NCBI GenBank assembly: GCA_001466705.2
Contig: LATX02000200.1
Location: 434,001-498,000 of the forward strand
DNA from: Moniliophthora roreri
Taxonomy: Eukaryota > Basidiomycota > Agaricomycetes > Agaricales > Marasmiaceae
DNA length: 64,000 nucleotides
Reading direction: 5' to 3'
Part shown: piece by piece, positions 1 to 15,589 of the stretch
How the letters are laid out: each line of letters starts with the position of its first letter
Position numbering within the stretch: position 1 is the first letter of the stretch
The notes under the pieces: generated by a model
Seen by the model: only the letters and a program-made list of their open reading frames with translations
What the model was told of the DNA's origin: nothing
Databases searched by the model: none
Program-made: the position numbers and the translations under genes

Positions 1-1106
1 GAATTGTTGGGGGGGGGTTTCCGGTGAAGCCAAGAGACGATTTTAAATGCACCATGTATTGTATCCACAGAAAACACATACTGCCATTTGTATGCGAGCA
101 GAGTAGCACCAAGGAATCCTTATTCCGTGCTCAAAAAGGTAACTTAAACAGACAAGCATTGGAATCCGTAATTAAGTATTCGCCATGTTCATTAAAGTGT
201 ACTGGGCTGCATCGGAAGAACTTTCTTCCTTGGTCCAAAAAAGATTCTGAACCCAGTTATCGCGGATTGAACATGCTCGTGCGATGATTTCCGTGGGGGG
301 AGGCGAAATGTTTTCGAAGGATTCAAGCAATGTCGATAAGATTCATGTGCTCATCGCATAACATTCATCTAAACTGCTTTGATTAGTCGGTTTTTTTTAA
401 AAAAAAAAAAACTTTTTTTTTGTGTCTAAAGAAGCTTAGGCATACTGACTCTTCATCGCTAATAAGATTTCTCCGTAGTCAGTTGCGTAGTGTACGCTTA
501 GAACTCGGTCGAAGGTGAGCGCACTTGAGAGAAGGTTGGTGTGACAGTGTCACACTCACTCCTCTCATTTCGACCATGGCGTCAGCTTGGCCCGTGTTGT
601 TCATGCTGATTATCGTTGCAGCACTCATGACTTGTGCAGCACTATTCACACCCAAAGGACCGCAACAAGTGTAGGACTCTTTAATCTGTGGAATTTGACT
701 TCTGGTTGCTCATGTAAAGCGAATATAGGGTCATTCGAACGGCTCTCATGCTTGCATTGGCCGCTTGCTACCTTATGTGGATGGTCACCTACATGGCGCA
801 GCTACATCCTCTTATTGGTGGGTTCTTGCGGCTTTCCGAATGTCTCAATCAGCGCTGAGGATGTTCTCTCTTCAGCTCCTGAGGTATCGTTGGATAAGGA
901 AGCATAACAGGTCATTCTGGACTACGGACTTGTTTGACGGAGTTTTTCGTTGTTATACCACGTACGTGTGGCAGTGGTTCAGCACAATGTGAATGCGCAA
1001 GCTGACAGTCTGTTTACAGTCTGTAATACTGTTACATACAATACAGCTTGATCATGCATCTTATACGTGGCCCACAAGAAATGAAGAGTTCAGGCAAAAA
1101 AGAAGT
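1..1106. other. no supportable gene
   Basis: Open frames here are short, overlap each other on both strands and carry no motif I recognise. A G-run sits at the very start of the window, and a T8/A12/T9-like block lies near 391-421, which could form a hairpin or reflect assembly difficulty. Part of this DNA is presumably the 3' flank of the minus-strand HEN1 gene. Confidence 0.5.
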
Positions 1107-2875
1107 TCATGAAGTAGTACCATCACTCTCGTCTCCATCCCATCCAGTAGTCGAGCTGGCACTGCTTGGCAGCCGATTGACCCTTCGTTTGTCCAGCTCT
1201 TCATCCCAGCCACCAGTCTCCTCGGCATTCACGTCTCCCCAAGAGCCTGAATTCGTCCTATGATTTACCGCGTTTTTCCATTCACCCCAGGATTCCCTTG
1301 CGTCATCTTCGTCCTCATTCCACGAAACGTCTCCTTCGCCACCAGTACTCGTTTCTTCTCCGCCACTACTAGTGCCACTTCCAGCATAATCATACTCTGA
1401 TTTGTATTCCTCCTCCGGATTCCAGTCTGCAGGCATGTATTCAATACTCCTTTCGTTCTCCAGATCTACCTCCGTCGTCGGCCATAGCATACGGGTATTT
1501 GGAAGTGAAACACCTCCAACCAGCTCCACCTTCCACAATTCACGTTGTTTCTGGATATTTTCATTCGCGCCAGGAGATAGAATATCTTCTCCATTACTAC
1601 CCCCACCGTCCCGCTTCAACGATAAGCCATCGTATTGGTGCACTGCATTAATAAAGACCTCTATCCAGCCACCACATGCAATGCCAATATCTCTCTCGAA
1701 CCAAAGATCTTCCAGCCGCATGAAAGATTCCCTGTAATTTTCCATACGCTCTCGGACTAGGGCACCGATTTCTTCCACGGATGCAGGGTCTTGGGATTTC
1801 GGATGCGCGGGATGATTGTGTGAAACGACTAGTTCGTGCCTTTGCTCTTCCAATGACCCTGCAGTCTGTGACGAAAGCACTCTGACCACTTCTCGGGCTC
1901 GCGCCTCTATCCCTTCCCTATCCCCATTCAGACGCCTGAAAACGGCCACCTGCGAAGCACCTCCGAGCTCAGCGTCGCGGTCAAAAGGGTCCATCTCGAT
2001 TGGTCGGCCGATGTCGCCAAACTCTACTTCATACCCCCACTCCTTCGCTTCCCTTCCACAGTACTCTTTGAACTCTTCTATCGTCCACTCGAACTTGTGG
2101 TCATCGTGACGAAAGACTCGATCCGTTCGACCGGTTGGATCTGGGAAGCCGGTACGACGGGTATCAGGGGAAGTAAACCGAGCGTTGAACGTGTATGACG
2201 GTGTCGTGAGAAGTAGAAGACGAGGTGAATAGATACCCAATAGGACTGGGGCAAAGAAGGCAAATATTTCAGGAGGGAGATGTTCGATTCTATCGTAGCA
2301 GTAACGTTCAGTACGAGCAGCAGACAAGTACTTAGTACTCACACTTCAGTGGCAACAATACATTCCATACCAATAAACTCATCATTCACTATTTCCAAGC
2401 CACCTTTCCAAATATTGGCAGTAAGCTCTTCCCACCGCACAGCGGCACGAGAGCGTGCCCATTCCCCTTGCAGTTCTGACTCGTCCTCCTTTGGCGGTTC
2501 GGTGACTTGGGCGGCAAACTTGAGATCCAATGAGGAGATGTCGAGGCCGGATATGACTGTCGGATGTAGATTGGCTATGGGGTCCAATGGATTATTGAAT
2601 AAGTTCATAGGTGGAATAAATGAGTCTTCTGGGATAACAGAAGGGGGAGGTGGAGAAAGCCATGGGGCTGGCTGACAGAGTGCAGAGAGCAGCTGCCCTT
2701 CACCGCAGCCGACATCGAGAACCTACAAAAAATTAGTTGAAATCACATCAGACACCGGGATTGCACTCACGTTTGTTACACATTCCTTCCTCAAAATGTC
2801 CAAAATCCAAATTCGCCTTTGCAAGTAGAGCTGAGGTATAAATGTTACTTTGAGTTCCTCCACATTAACATCCAT
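1107..2875 (-). CDS. HEN1: HEN1-type small RNA 2'-O-methyltransferase
   Basis: This enzyme family uses S-adenosylmethionine to methylate the 2'-OH of the 3' terminal nucleotide of small RNAs, protecting them from tailing and decay. I read three exons: 2875-2771, 2722-2343 and 2289-1107, giving 555 residues with the start at MDVNVEEL. The SAM site LDVGCGEGQ falls at the start of exon 2. Splicing exon 2 to exon 3 creates EVIEHL, and FRHDDHKFEW follows. Together these supply the Glu-x-x-Glu-His and distal His metal ligands that distinguish HEN1 from other methyltransferases. There are no N-terminal dsRNA-binding or La-like domains, so the architecture is that of fungal/animal HENMT1 rather than plant HEN1. 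The C-terminal ~120 residues are acidic and Ser/Gly-rich with four WG/GW dipeptides (see findings). Identification is firm; the exact start is likely but not proven. Confidence 0.92.
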
Positions 2876-3056
2876 CGTAAGGATTTTGGGGATGTAACAA
2901 CTCTTGTAAGACTGAAGGCTCGTAAACAAACGAAGCTTGGAGACTGGAGATGGTTGAATAAAGAAGTGCCTTGTGATTCAAGTCTAAATTGGAACGTGCG
3001 CCGGGCATCGTACGTTTACTCATGTTCCGATGTTTTTACTACAATTACATGTTACA

Positions 3057-5676
<2,620 letters not shown>

Positions 5677-8416
5677 ATGTCGCAGGTGACCTCTTTACTG
5701 TTCTCCCAAACCAGCATTTCATTGGACCCTCGTACTTCATACCATGTTACATACGAAATTATCTTCGCCAGGGGTAATATCTCATGCAACTCATGATCAT
5801 CTCAGACTCCTGTGTACTGACCTTGTCTCTTCAGGGGAAACGGTTGCTTGTGTAACGGCAGGGCGACTGGCTGCTACTGACCCTTCCTTGAAGATACTCG
5901 TACGTAATTCTTACAGCTTTCTTCTAATCTATCCACCGATATGTCCTTTAGCTCCTCGAAGTCGCAAAGCACGTCCAACCAGGTCGCTATTTCAGCAACT
6001 TGGCTATGACCGGACAGGATCTCTTCACCTTTCATGTCGGGAAACCGAGGGAAGCATTGAATGGCCGTTCTGCTATTGTACCCACAGGCAGATGCGTGGG
6101 TGGTGGTTCTAGTGTGAATTGTAAGTCCTGTGGGAAATCTTGGACAACACCTGCTTGATATCCGGCTATAGTTGTAATGTATACCCGAGCTGCAGCGCCG
6201 GACCACGATGACTGGGAGAAACAGGGTGATCCGGGGTGGGGTTCGCAGGACTTGATACCTCTTTCCAATAAGGTGAACTCCTCTCTCGGTCTTCGGTGAT
6301 CTGGACACTCGCAGACACCTGCTGTAGGCGGAGACATTTCAAGTCGGTGATTTCCCTAACCACGGCACCTCTGGGCCGATCAAGATCTCCTCTGAAGGTA
6401 TTGCAACCAATGTTAGCCAAGATCTCTTGGAAGTCGCGACGATGTACGACAAAGAGCGTGGTTTCGTCAAGGACACCAATGATTTCGCAATATGCAATGC
6501 TTATGCAGTACGCGTTCTTGACTCGTTGAATCATATCTCGTCCTGAATACATTTATTAGCCGTGGTTCAAGTGATCTATCTTATTCATCAATACGTCGCA
6601 AGACTGATTTGGAGCAACAGATACATCGACGCTGTATTAGGGAAGCGTTCCGATGCAGCGCATCGTTATATCTATAACCAAGATCACAATAAGAACCTAG
6701 AAGTCAAAGACCAGCTCGAGTGATTCGTGTCATTTTCAAGTATGTGAAGGATGCCTTTCCTCCCTAATCGCTGGCGACAACATATCCTTACAGTGGCAAT
6801 CGAGCAGTGGGAGTTGAATACACAGACAATGAGGTTGGACGTGATCGAGGAATGGCTTCCGTTCATAACGTGATTGCAGATCACCTCGTCATTCTTTCTG
6901 CAGGTGCATTCGGCTCACCTGTTATATTGGAGCGGTGCGTCAAACTCATCTCCTGAGGACCTTTCCTGACTGCGATACAGATCAGGTATTGGTTCCAAGG
7001 AGCTACTGCAGAAGCTTGATATCCCAGTCTTGGTTGACCTGCCTGGTGTCGGCGAAAACGACAATGGTACGTAGCATTCATAGTAATGACTTGGATATAG
7101 CTGAGCAGGGGCCACAGATCACAACCTGGTCTTCAGCGGCTATTACTGCAGTTCCGACGCCGATACAATTGACGATATCTTCAGAGGAACGACGAGGAGA
7201 TTGAATGTTTGTGATTCTATAAATGTGCTTCGAAGATCATACTGACTCTGTGAAGCGTATCTTACGCAATGGCTAAATGGTGGTAAAGGCACGATGGCAC
7301 ACAATGGAATTGATGGTGGTATCAAGCTTCGACCCAATACGAAGGATCTCAAAGAAATCGGGCCAACTTTCAAGAAGCGTTGGGAAGACTTCTATTTGAA
7401 GTCCCCAGATAAACCTGTTATGTGGGCTGGTATCCTCTCTGCGTGAGTTCCTGACCAAGGGGCTTGATCTTCGTTCGTCAATTACGATCGCTCGCAGCTA
7501 CACAGGTATGGATCCGAACGTTCCTCGGGGCAAGTATTTCTCCATAGCGTACTATACGGTAAGTCATGCTCCTTGTATTGGAGCTGGCCGCTACTGAAAA
7601 GAGCTTGGGATGTAGGAGTACCCAATATCGACCGGGCGAGTACACATCAAGGCTGCGCAAGATCCTTACGCTCCACCGGATTTCGAGCCTGGTTTCTTGA
7701 ACGAGTTGTGCTCAGTTTTCCTTTGTAAATCCTCGCGCTGACTAGTTTTCCGCAGAGCCGCAGACCTGCACGTTCTTCGGTGGACATATAAGCACATGCG
7801 CGAGATAGCGCGTCGAATGAAGTTGTATCGAGGGGAAATACCTTCCCACCATCCTCACTTCCCGATCGGCAGCGCTGCGACGACGGGGAAACGCATTGGA
7901 CCTGATGCGATGAACTCTGTGCCTATTGCATATACTGATGAGGATAACAAAGCTATTGATGACTTTCATCGTCGAACTGGTGGACATTGATCGATCGTAA
8001 TTTGCTAACTTAGACTAACACGATCTTCAAACGTAGTTGAAACAACTTGGCATTCCGTTAGTGCAAAATACCTTGCTCTATTACCTCGCTTTCTCATTGC
8101 ATCTCTTCAGCTTGGGGCTTGCGCTATGAAACCTAGGGAGCGAAACGGCGTAGTCGACTCAAACCTGAATGTCTATGGAGTTCAGGATCTGAAAGTAGCT
8201 GACCTTAGTATAGGTAGGTATCTTTACGTCTGCTGTGTTATGATGGCTGATAGTTCGATATAGCACCTTGGTGCAAATACACAACACTGCTCTCGTTATA
8301 GGGTGAGTACTTGCTTCTTCTCCTGCAGCCTGTCAGCGTATTGACCGTCCACTATCACCAGAGAAAAAGCAGCGGTCATAGTTGCTCGTGAATTGAGTAT
8401 TAAGGGTGTAAATTAG
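5677..8416 (+). pseudogene. decayed GMC (alcohol oxidase-type) oxidoreductase
   Basis: The reading matches FAD-dependent glucose-methanol-choline oxidoreductases of the alcohol/methanol oxidase type over most of its length. Recognisable pieces in order are GRLAATDPSLKIL, NGRSAIVPTGRCVGGGSSVN, MYTRAAAPDHDDWEKQG, QVGDFPNHGTSGPIKIS, GKRSDAAHRYIYNQDHNKNL, ILSAGAFGSP, LDIPVLVDLPGVGEN, NGGIKLRPNTKDL-type sequence, GACAMKPRERNGVVDSNLN and EKAAVIVARELSIKG. Several lesions argue against function. The ADP-binding glycine loop expected as GGGTAGC reads RGETVAC. The frame hits TGA at 6721-6723 and must shift to continue. The APGN-ANTYNTALVIG segment near 8265-8300 has lost bases and shifts frame. The catalytic His region (WHS-LGACAMKP) remains. 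The start at 5677 is the only in-frame ATG I found and is weak. Assembly error cannot be excluded for single shifts, but the glycine-loop loss is not of that kind. Confidence 0.8.
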
Positions 8417-8567
8417 ATTACAGTAGCACTACTACATAAGGTGTAATTTTATCCCTGGTTTCACCTTCCTTATTTGGTATGACTTGATGTGACTGATCAT
8501 GACGCGTTTCGGATACGTGTGACTGAACGCGTTGTCTTTTTACCACAACCGGTGAACCACGTCTAAC

Positions 8568-10193
8568 ATGTCTCTCTGGGTTGACCAGGTAAAGCTCTCC
8601 GAATCTCTCATCTATCGGCTCATTGACTCGCCAACAGTATCGTCCTCGCCTCCTGGATGATCTCCACTACCACCAAACACTCTCGGCACGATTAAAGTCT
8701 CTTGTTCGTTGTCATCTTTTCGGATTGTAGTAGTGGCATAATCTCATTCAGCTGTAGGCATCATCTGGTGACTTTCCTCACATGCTTTTCTATGGGCCCT
8801 CTGGAGCAGGGAAGAAGACACGTATTACTTGCACCTTGAGGCAGTTGTTCGGAGCCGGGGTTGAAAAGGTACGTTACATTGTCTCCTTGAACTCATACAT
8901 CTATTGAACCGTCCCATTTGAAGTTGAAAATTGACCAAAGAGTATTCTTGACGCCCTCAAAGCGGAAAATCGAGATCAACCTTGTGCAAAGCAATTTCCA
9001 CGTCGAGATTACGCCTAGGTTCGTCCGAGCACAACGACGACCTGGTTCATACTCTAATTGCTTATTCTCAAAGCGAAGCGGGGAACTTTGACCGTATCGT
9101 CATACAAGAACTTTTGAAGGAGATAGCACAGACACAACAGGTGGATCTCAATGCGAAACAGCGATTCAAAGGCACGACTGGGCCCGTCTCTATTTCTGGC
9201 ATGCGAAACTGAATACATTACAGTGGTCATCATCAACGAGGCTGACACCCTTTCACGAGATGCTCAAGCCGCTCTTCGTCGAACCATGGAAAAATACATG
9301 TCAAATATGCGAATCATCCTCTGCGCCAATAGTACGAGCCGATTAATTGCCCCAATAAAGAGCCGATGTCTTCTCATGCGAGTGGCGGCACCCAATCGAG
9401 TCGAAGTGTGTTTATTTTATACGATTGTGTTCACAAGGATTCACTCGATTTGATCCCTGACAGATGCAAACAGTGATGCAGCATGTTTCGAAACGAGCGG
9501 GCTTTGATTTACCTCCTGAAGTTGCTGATAAAATTATTGATGACTCTGCGGGGAACCTGAGAAAGGCAATACTATGTCTCGAAGCTCTGAAAATGCAGTC
9601 GTGAGTGGATTACCGCTATCTCCCCGTTTCCTGGCACTGACCTTATAATTCAGACCAGACCTAACAAACTCATCGCTAGCAATAGCAAAGCCAGATTGGG
9701 AGTCCTACTGTCATAAAGTGGCGGACTTGATCCTCAGCGAACAGACTCCCGCTCGTGTGATGGAGGTTAGGCAGAAATTCTACGAACTTCTCAGTCATTG
9801 TATACCACCGACCGTGATTCTCAAGGTAACTCGTCTTTGTATCATTGAGGCGAAAAATTTAACTGATAGGTTTGTATTAGACTGTAGCCGATAGAGTGGT
9901 CGAGAAGGTTGATGAGCAAATCAAAGCAGATGTTATACACTGGGCAGCAATCTACGTGAGTTTTTGCCGTTATTTCTTGATGCAATTTCGCCGAATCATG
10001 TCCTGCAGGAAACGAGGATGAGAATAGGATCAAAGAAAATATACCACCTGGAAGCATGGGTAATCAAGGTGATGAGCATCTACAAAGTACGTTACGCTCT
10101 CCATAATCCAATGCCCTACCAACACTAACCACCAACATTAACCTCGCCTTATAGCACTTCTTCTATGATATGGATTTGTCCGGATTCGACTAG
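8568..10193 (+). CDS. RFC3: replication factor C subunit (human RFC3 / yeast Rfc5 type)
   Basis: This is a subunit of the clamp loader that opens PCNA and loads it at primer-template junctions in the nucleus. The protein starts MSLWVDQ-YRPRLLDDL, joined over the first intron (exon 1 is 8568-8588). It then shows the atypical Walker A GPSGAGKKTRI, the Walker B-like IINEADTLSRDAQAALRRTMEKY and the SRC motif in IKSRCLLMRV. GAGKKTR in place of GxGKT, and NEAD in place of DEAD, are diagnostic of this non-classical subunit. The carboxyl part (IYHLEAWVIKVMSIYK-HFFYDMDLSGFD) ends at TAG 10191-10193. There are roughly nine short introns. The one after QRFK appears to use a GC donor (GCACGA), as no GT is available at the point the frame requires. 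The gene looks intact. Confidence 0.95.
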
Positions 10194-10318
10194 CTTTCGT
10201 GCCGTTCCCGACATGGCTGTCAATTGTGGATTCTATTCATTTTAGAATTTGTACGCCTGGTATATGGGGTATTTCTCTAACTTGGCATTCCAATTCGTGC
10301 CAACCCATGTAATCCTTG

Positions 10319-11285
10319 TCAAGAATTAATGTCAGGAATATCGTATTCCTCTTGTACCGCAGCTATGAAATCGACAATCTGTCTGGAATGTCAGGAAACG
10401 ACGTGCAGGAAGAAAAGGCGCAACACACCAGTTTATGGCGTTTTTCACCGAGTTTCTTGCCCGGTGTAGTTTTTAATCGGTCCTTGATGTGGACTAGCTT
10501 GTCGTGAAAATGTTGGATAGCAGATGCTTCGAGCGCAGGGTCATTTGCAGGAGTATGCAACGGGCTGGTGAATGATTAATCACGGGAAAAGACAGCAAAA
10601 CTAGAGGTCTCTCAACTTGTTCGTGGCAGAGGTATAAGCAGCGCAACGAAGCACACCTGCAGAAGGATGACCCTTTGATGACTGAGAACAGATCGGAATG
10701 TTACGCACCAAAAGCACCGATTGCATCTAACCTATCCGCATCTTGTACGCAGTGTAGTTCCAGGCACTCATCGTGCCACTTTCCCCAGAGTCCACTAGCT
10801 CGAAGCCTCTTCTCCGTCGTCCAAGAAACGTTCTCAATGATTTGAGTAATCAAGCGCGCCCGACCATCTGCTATAAGATCAATGGAAGACCGTTGGGCTG
10901 CTCCCTTGAAGAGAGGTACGAAGAACGTGAAAGGGTCTGCTGCTTGTTCTGCAGTAACGTATTTCTTGTCTAGCACGTCGTGGAGGAGTGCCGCTGCGCA
11001 ACCATTCAGTCCTCATTTCATTTGCAACACGACATGAAGATGACACACCCAATTCCACGACGAGAAGGTCCGGCTTCACTAGAAGAGCATTGGCAATAGC
11101 TAATGCGGTCTTCCGCACACGCTGAACTAACAAAAGATGATGGGGTCAGACGGCTCAAGAACCGGCGGGTTCGAGGAGGAGTCACCATGATACGCGTCGT
11201 GCGATGGATCGTATCGCGCCATCGTCCCGACCATCAGTTTTTCAGCAACGTCGATATAAACTTTTTCGTCTGGTGTGGGATACAT
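10319..11285 (-). CDS. HD-domain phosphohydrolase (YedJ/YpgQ-like)
   Basis: This is a metal-dependent phosphohydrolase of the HD superfamily. The physiological substrate is unknown; bacterial relatives hydrolyse nucleotides. I assemble MYPTPDEKVYIDVAEKL from 11285, then YDPSHDAYH-VQRVRKTAL (His-Asp motif), LVVEL-AALLHDVLDKKY (the HD pair) and CVQDADRLDAIGAFG (distal Asp). The carboxyl exon ends QIVDFIAAVQEEYDIPDINS at TGA 10321-10319. Each junction checked keeps frame with GT-AG ends. All metal-binding positions of the family are present, so it should be active. Its start lies 151 bp from the divergent zinc transporter start at 11437, so the two share a short promoter region. Confidence 0.9.
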
Positions 11286-11436
11286 GACTGTCGAGCGCAG
11301 AGATGGGTAGTAGAAAGTGAGTCAGAGTGCTCAAAGAAATATGTAGTGCATGTTTGTCAACAAAGCAGCCACGCACGCATGATGCCGACAGTACCAACTC
11401 AATAGAATCTTTTTCCTATTCGCGTCCATTTTGCCC

Positions 11437-13522
11437 ATGGCACGGCATTCCTCTCGTTTCCTGCAGCCTAGAAACCTGCTATTTCTCGCGCTCTTGGTCG
11501 TCTTTGTCAATGGAATTAAGCCATTCTCGCCAGCGTCACTGTCTGTCACGGTGCGAGCTCTAATTACTTCTGTGCACTGACGTGGCTATGTAATAACGCA
11601 TTTTACGACAAACAGAAGAAGGATATAGATGAATGTCTTCCAGTTCAACAGCTGAGCGCGCTCAAAGTCCAGTTGGAGGAGGAGGAGTCACCCATCATGA
11701 GGAAGATATTTGCTATATTGTTTCCCTTTGGTCCAGCTTGGAACTCAATCCTCGGAACGTTCTACATAAGCTCTGTACCCAACATTATTCTAGCGTTCAT
11801 TCCAGAGAATCTTAACCCAGATACTCTGAACACTATGACGGCCTTTGCGGTATGTGTCTTCTCGCGCCAATGCAGTGTAAATGTCCTCATCTTGCTTCGT
11901 AGACTGGCGGGCTTCTCTCTGACGTCTTTCTGCACTTGGTACCTCATTCATTCATGGGAGAACACCAGGATTTGGGTGCACACTTCATTCTGATAGAAGA
12001 GAAGCGTAATATTCTTATAGGGTTCGTACCTCAGTACCCACGTCAAACTCGCACGTCCAACTAAACTACCTAAGGCTGGGCATATTTTTGGGCTTTGCCT
12101 CGTTCTTCATGATGGAGAAAACGCTTCGAGTCTTAGGAGGTGGAGATGATGGACATCATTCTCATTCTCACTCACTAGACATGCATTCTCACACGTCCAG
12201 CGCCCCTCAAGTCGTAGAAGCAACTGGAATTTCCTCATCTCCATCCAAGTCGGCACTTACATCACGGAAGGCCTCATTAAATCGTTCTGACACCGACTCT
12301 GACACCCCATCTCCCGCGCATGCTTCTGGTGAACCATCCAAACTATCTTTGACTGGCTATCTTAACTTGTTTGGAGATTTCGTGCATAACATGTGTGTAT
12401 CGTGCAAGCCCTTTCTTCCCACGTCTATTCAACTCTTACGTTTCTCAATAGTACGGATGGATTGGCGTAAGCATTGCATTGAACCTGTTTCAATATCTGA
12501 TTTTGATAATGAAACTCCAGTATGGCGGCCTCATTTTATGCCTCTCCTTTAATTGGAGCGACAACAACATTGGCTTGCTTTGCTCACGAAATCCCGCACG
12601 AGATAGCAGATTACTCTATCCTTATTAGAAGTGGATTCTCAAAGAGACAAGCCATGCAATCACAATTTTTGACAGCTGTTGGTGCCTTTGTGAGTTGTTT
12701 CTCACCTGATGGCTCCTCTAGCTGAAACGTTTTATCTCCCCGCCCCTCTCTTGACCTCGTTTCTGACAACCCGCGTTCATGTAATCCCCGCATTCGCCCT
12801 GTCACCGACGTACCTCGACTCGTCTTTTCGATGTCCCGTTGTCGAATCCGTGCGCGACGCTTTGATGTGTATAGGTCGGGTGCGTATGTTGATTCAGGGT
12901 TGCTTTGTAAAGTTTTTAATTTCTTCGCCTCCTTTGCATATCATTTACGGCTTTGTCGGCAATCGTCCCCTTTTCGGCCGCACAAACAGCACGCTTATAG
13001 GGATCACTGTTGCCACCACATCTGCAGATACTGCCACAAGTAATGACAGCATGGATTTCGCGGCTGCTCTGAGACAGGACGCTAGCGGGATTCTGAGCAC
13101 TACACTCCTGGTAGCCGACCTGGTTCGTCTCATCTCGTTGCCCTACTTTTCTTGATTTGATGTAGCTCACATTTTGGACGTCTCAGGTTATACCCTTCGT
13201 AGCCGGCGGGTTTCTCTATATCGGAGCAGTCGCTGTACTTCCGACGTACGTCTCGCGTGCTGCATTTCTCGTGTAATACTAACGGTTCAACTCGCATAGA
13301 CTCCTTGAACAGAGCAAATCCGGCAAGCAGGCGCTCCGTGAGGTGTGTCGATGCGTTTTGACAGATCGTATGGGATATCGTATCTGATCTGAAATTCTCT
13401 TACAGTTCGCTGCCATGTTTTTTGGCGTGACTTGCATGTTTTTTGTCGCGTGAGTAGAATCTTAGAGTTTGGATCGAGGACTATGCCTTTACTGAGACGT
13501 TTCTTACAGATGGAATGAATAG
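11437..13522 (+). CDS. ZIP-family zinc transporter (KE4/ZIP7, Yke4-like)
   Basis: ZIP proteins move zinc into the cytosol; this subfamily sits in the ER or Golgi. The product begins with a hydrophobic leader (MARHSSRFLQPRNLLFLALL) and contains SILGTFYISSVPNIILAFIP as the first membrane span. A GGLLSDVFLHLVPHSF segment and a His-rich cytosolic loop (GHHSHSHSLDMHSH, near 12150-12190) follow. The two metal-site helices read HNM-TDGLAMAASF, spliced across an intron, and CFAHEIPHEIADY. The carboxyl end is FFGVTCMFFVA-WNE with TAG at 13520-13522. The His-rich loop, the LIV-1-type HEIPHE signature and overall order place it with KE4/ZIP7. Introns are short. The region between 12700 and 13050 was not resolved exon by exon. 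Confidence 0.9.
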
Positions 13523-15589
13523 TGGCGCTATATTAACTTTGAGGTTTACACCAACTCGGTCTAGATTTGACATCGTCGTTCTGCCCTCTTTACTTGTGTA
13601 TCGTAATCACCCCGGATCATGCATAGAGATCTGTTTCTGAACGCCCTGCTGACCAGAACAACAATATGGAGATTCCTCGAGGTGCAGTAGATTAAATAGT
13701 AAAAACCTATTCCACTCCCCAAGAGGTGGGTGCCTTTAATTAAAAGTTCCGAGTAAAGAAATTGCTCATAAATCATGCTGTTTAAGATTCGCGACTATCG
13801 AATGCGCTTCCAAGGTCTTGCTGTACCGCGAAGCTATACCGACGTCCAATCACTGTGCCCGGAATTTCGGTGCGAGGGCGGTTCACTGAATGTCGACGTG
13901 GAGAGCGCTCCGCGTCTGAGTCAGGATGCTTAATAGGTCAACCCATCTGTGTATCATCTATCTTGATAGCTAAAGCTATCGGTCATAAGGCTTAAACGCG
14001 AGACTCCGTATCTGTAATGCCATACAAAAGCCCCTCCTGGTGATCTCTGGGTTTTGGCAATAGATAGCAGTACTCAGTACGACACTACCTATCAGCGGAC
14101 CCCAATGGCGTACCATTGGTTGATTGTACACGTCTGAACGGGCTGCTATTCACGTTCCAAGGCTTGCAGTTAGTGATCATGAGTGTCATTTCCTCGTGTC
14201 GGCTACTTAGACAGGGAATTCTCCCGCACTATGACATATTTTGACCATCCACGTTTGTCGCTAGACTCAGAGCTACCGAATTGCAAGTCTTCTCACCACC
14301 GGTGTGATGGCTTTCATATGTACCTCTTATTCATGCTGCTGCACATGCGAAATGTCGCATTTCACCCGCATAAACAGCGTCTTCATTGGCTTGTAAGATT
14401 TCCGCCATAGGCAAGTTTCTGATTGACGGTGCCGTGTGTTTGAGGGTGGAGACTGTAGAGTCAACATGTACGGTCCAGGGTATCCCTTGCACCATTTTCA
14501 GGTAAATTACTTGGAATCCATCCTCATGCACACTGACCTTCCATTTGACCCTGGTAATTCTGGTGGGTGATTTTGAGGGTTCTTGCATTTAGTTGCATTT
14601 AGTGTTTTGGAGCGATCTTTCTGGTTTCCGTCCTGCGAAAGAATACTCCTAGCATCGCGGACCCGCCAGCCTCGTATCATTGGCCCTACGTCCGATGGTG
14701 CCGTTGGGGTCTTTCGACGTCAGAATCAGAATCTGGAGGTGCTGTCTGCCTCCGGATCATTACACACAACCTGCATAATTTATATCTATATAGTATGCCT
14801 AGTGTGTGTCCGCTGACCATGAGCAGCAATTTTGCTCGACCTATTGTTCTCGCTGGGATAGTGATTGCTGATCTGTTCCTGAATACAGCCAGTTTGTGGC
14901 GCGCGTGAAAGAGTGGTTCCAAACAGTGAGAGTGACCAAGTGCTGTGAGCTTCGAAACTTCGAAGTACCTCGGAATCTTTCGATGCAAAGCCTCGCCTTG
15001 ATAGCTGCATATCATGAGCTTCGAGCATTTTGGCAGTGGGTTAGATGGATTGAAGAGCTTTTTGCATTGCCGCATCGGCATGCCGGGCATCCCAGCCGAG
15101 TCGAACGTGCGTGGACTGTATTTATTTTTTTTCTCTTGAATTTTCTACAAAACCTCCACTCTTTTCTGTTCTAGCCTCTTCATTTCGTGCCAACTATAGC
15201 CTTGGTTTTGCGGTAATTTCTCGAAAGGGCATAGAACTTCTACAATCCAGGACGTTCTCCATCCGCAAAAGGTCCGGTCGCCCTTTTGGGTTGTTCTCTT
15301 CGTTACTCACTCACTTCTGATTCGTACACCTTTACTAGGTGTCCAGTTCAAAGCTTTTAAACGGCCCCTTCAATCAGCCTCGCCTCTACAGCCTTTCCCC
15401 TCTTCCCGAATTCCACGTCAGCCCCTCTTCACTGGTTCATTCGGGAAACGTCATCGCTATAAACCCCAAGTTGAAGCAGTTGTTCGCCACGGGTCAACCG
15501 TGAACATTCTCCTCGTTTCCACGAACAAAATTGAACGCATATTGGAACCATATCCCATTTCCTACTGAATATCAACAACTTGTGTTATA
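13523..15589. other. 2 kb without a supportable gene
   Basis: Only short overlapping frames occur on both strands, none with a recognisable motif. The final 250 bases before 15590 contain pyrimidine-rich stretches typical of fungal promoters and probably belong to the Nudix gene. Confidence 0.4.

Noticed and set aside
587..907. 106-codon open frame on the plus strand
   Set aside because: No motif, atypical composition, overlaps another frame; looks like chance.
1402..2109. plus-strand frames rich in Ser/Pro
   Set aside because: They are antisense to the HEN1 exons, whose motifs are unmistakable.
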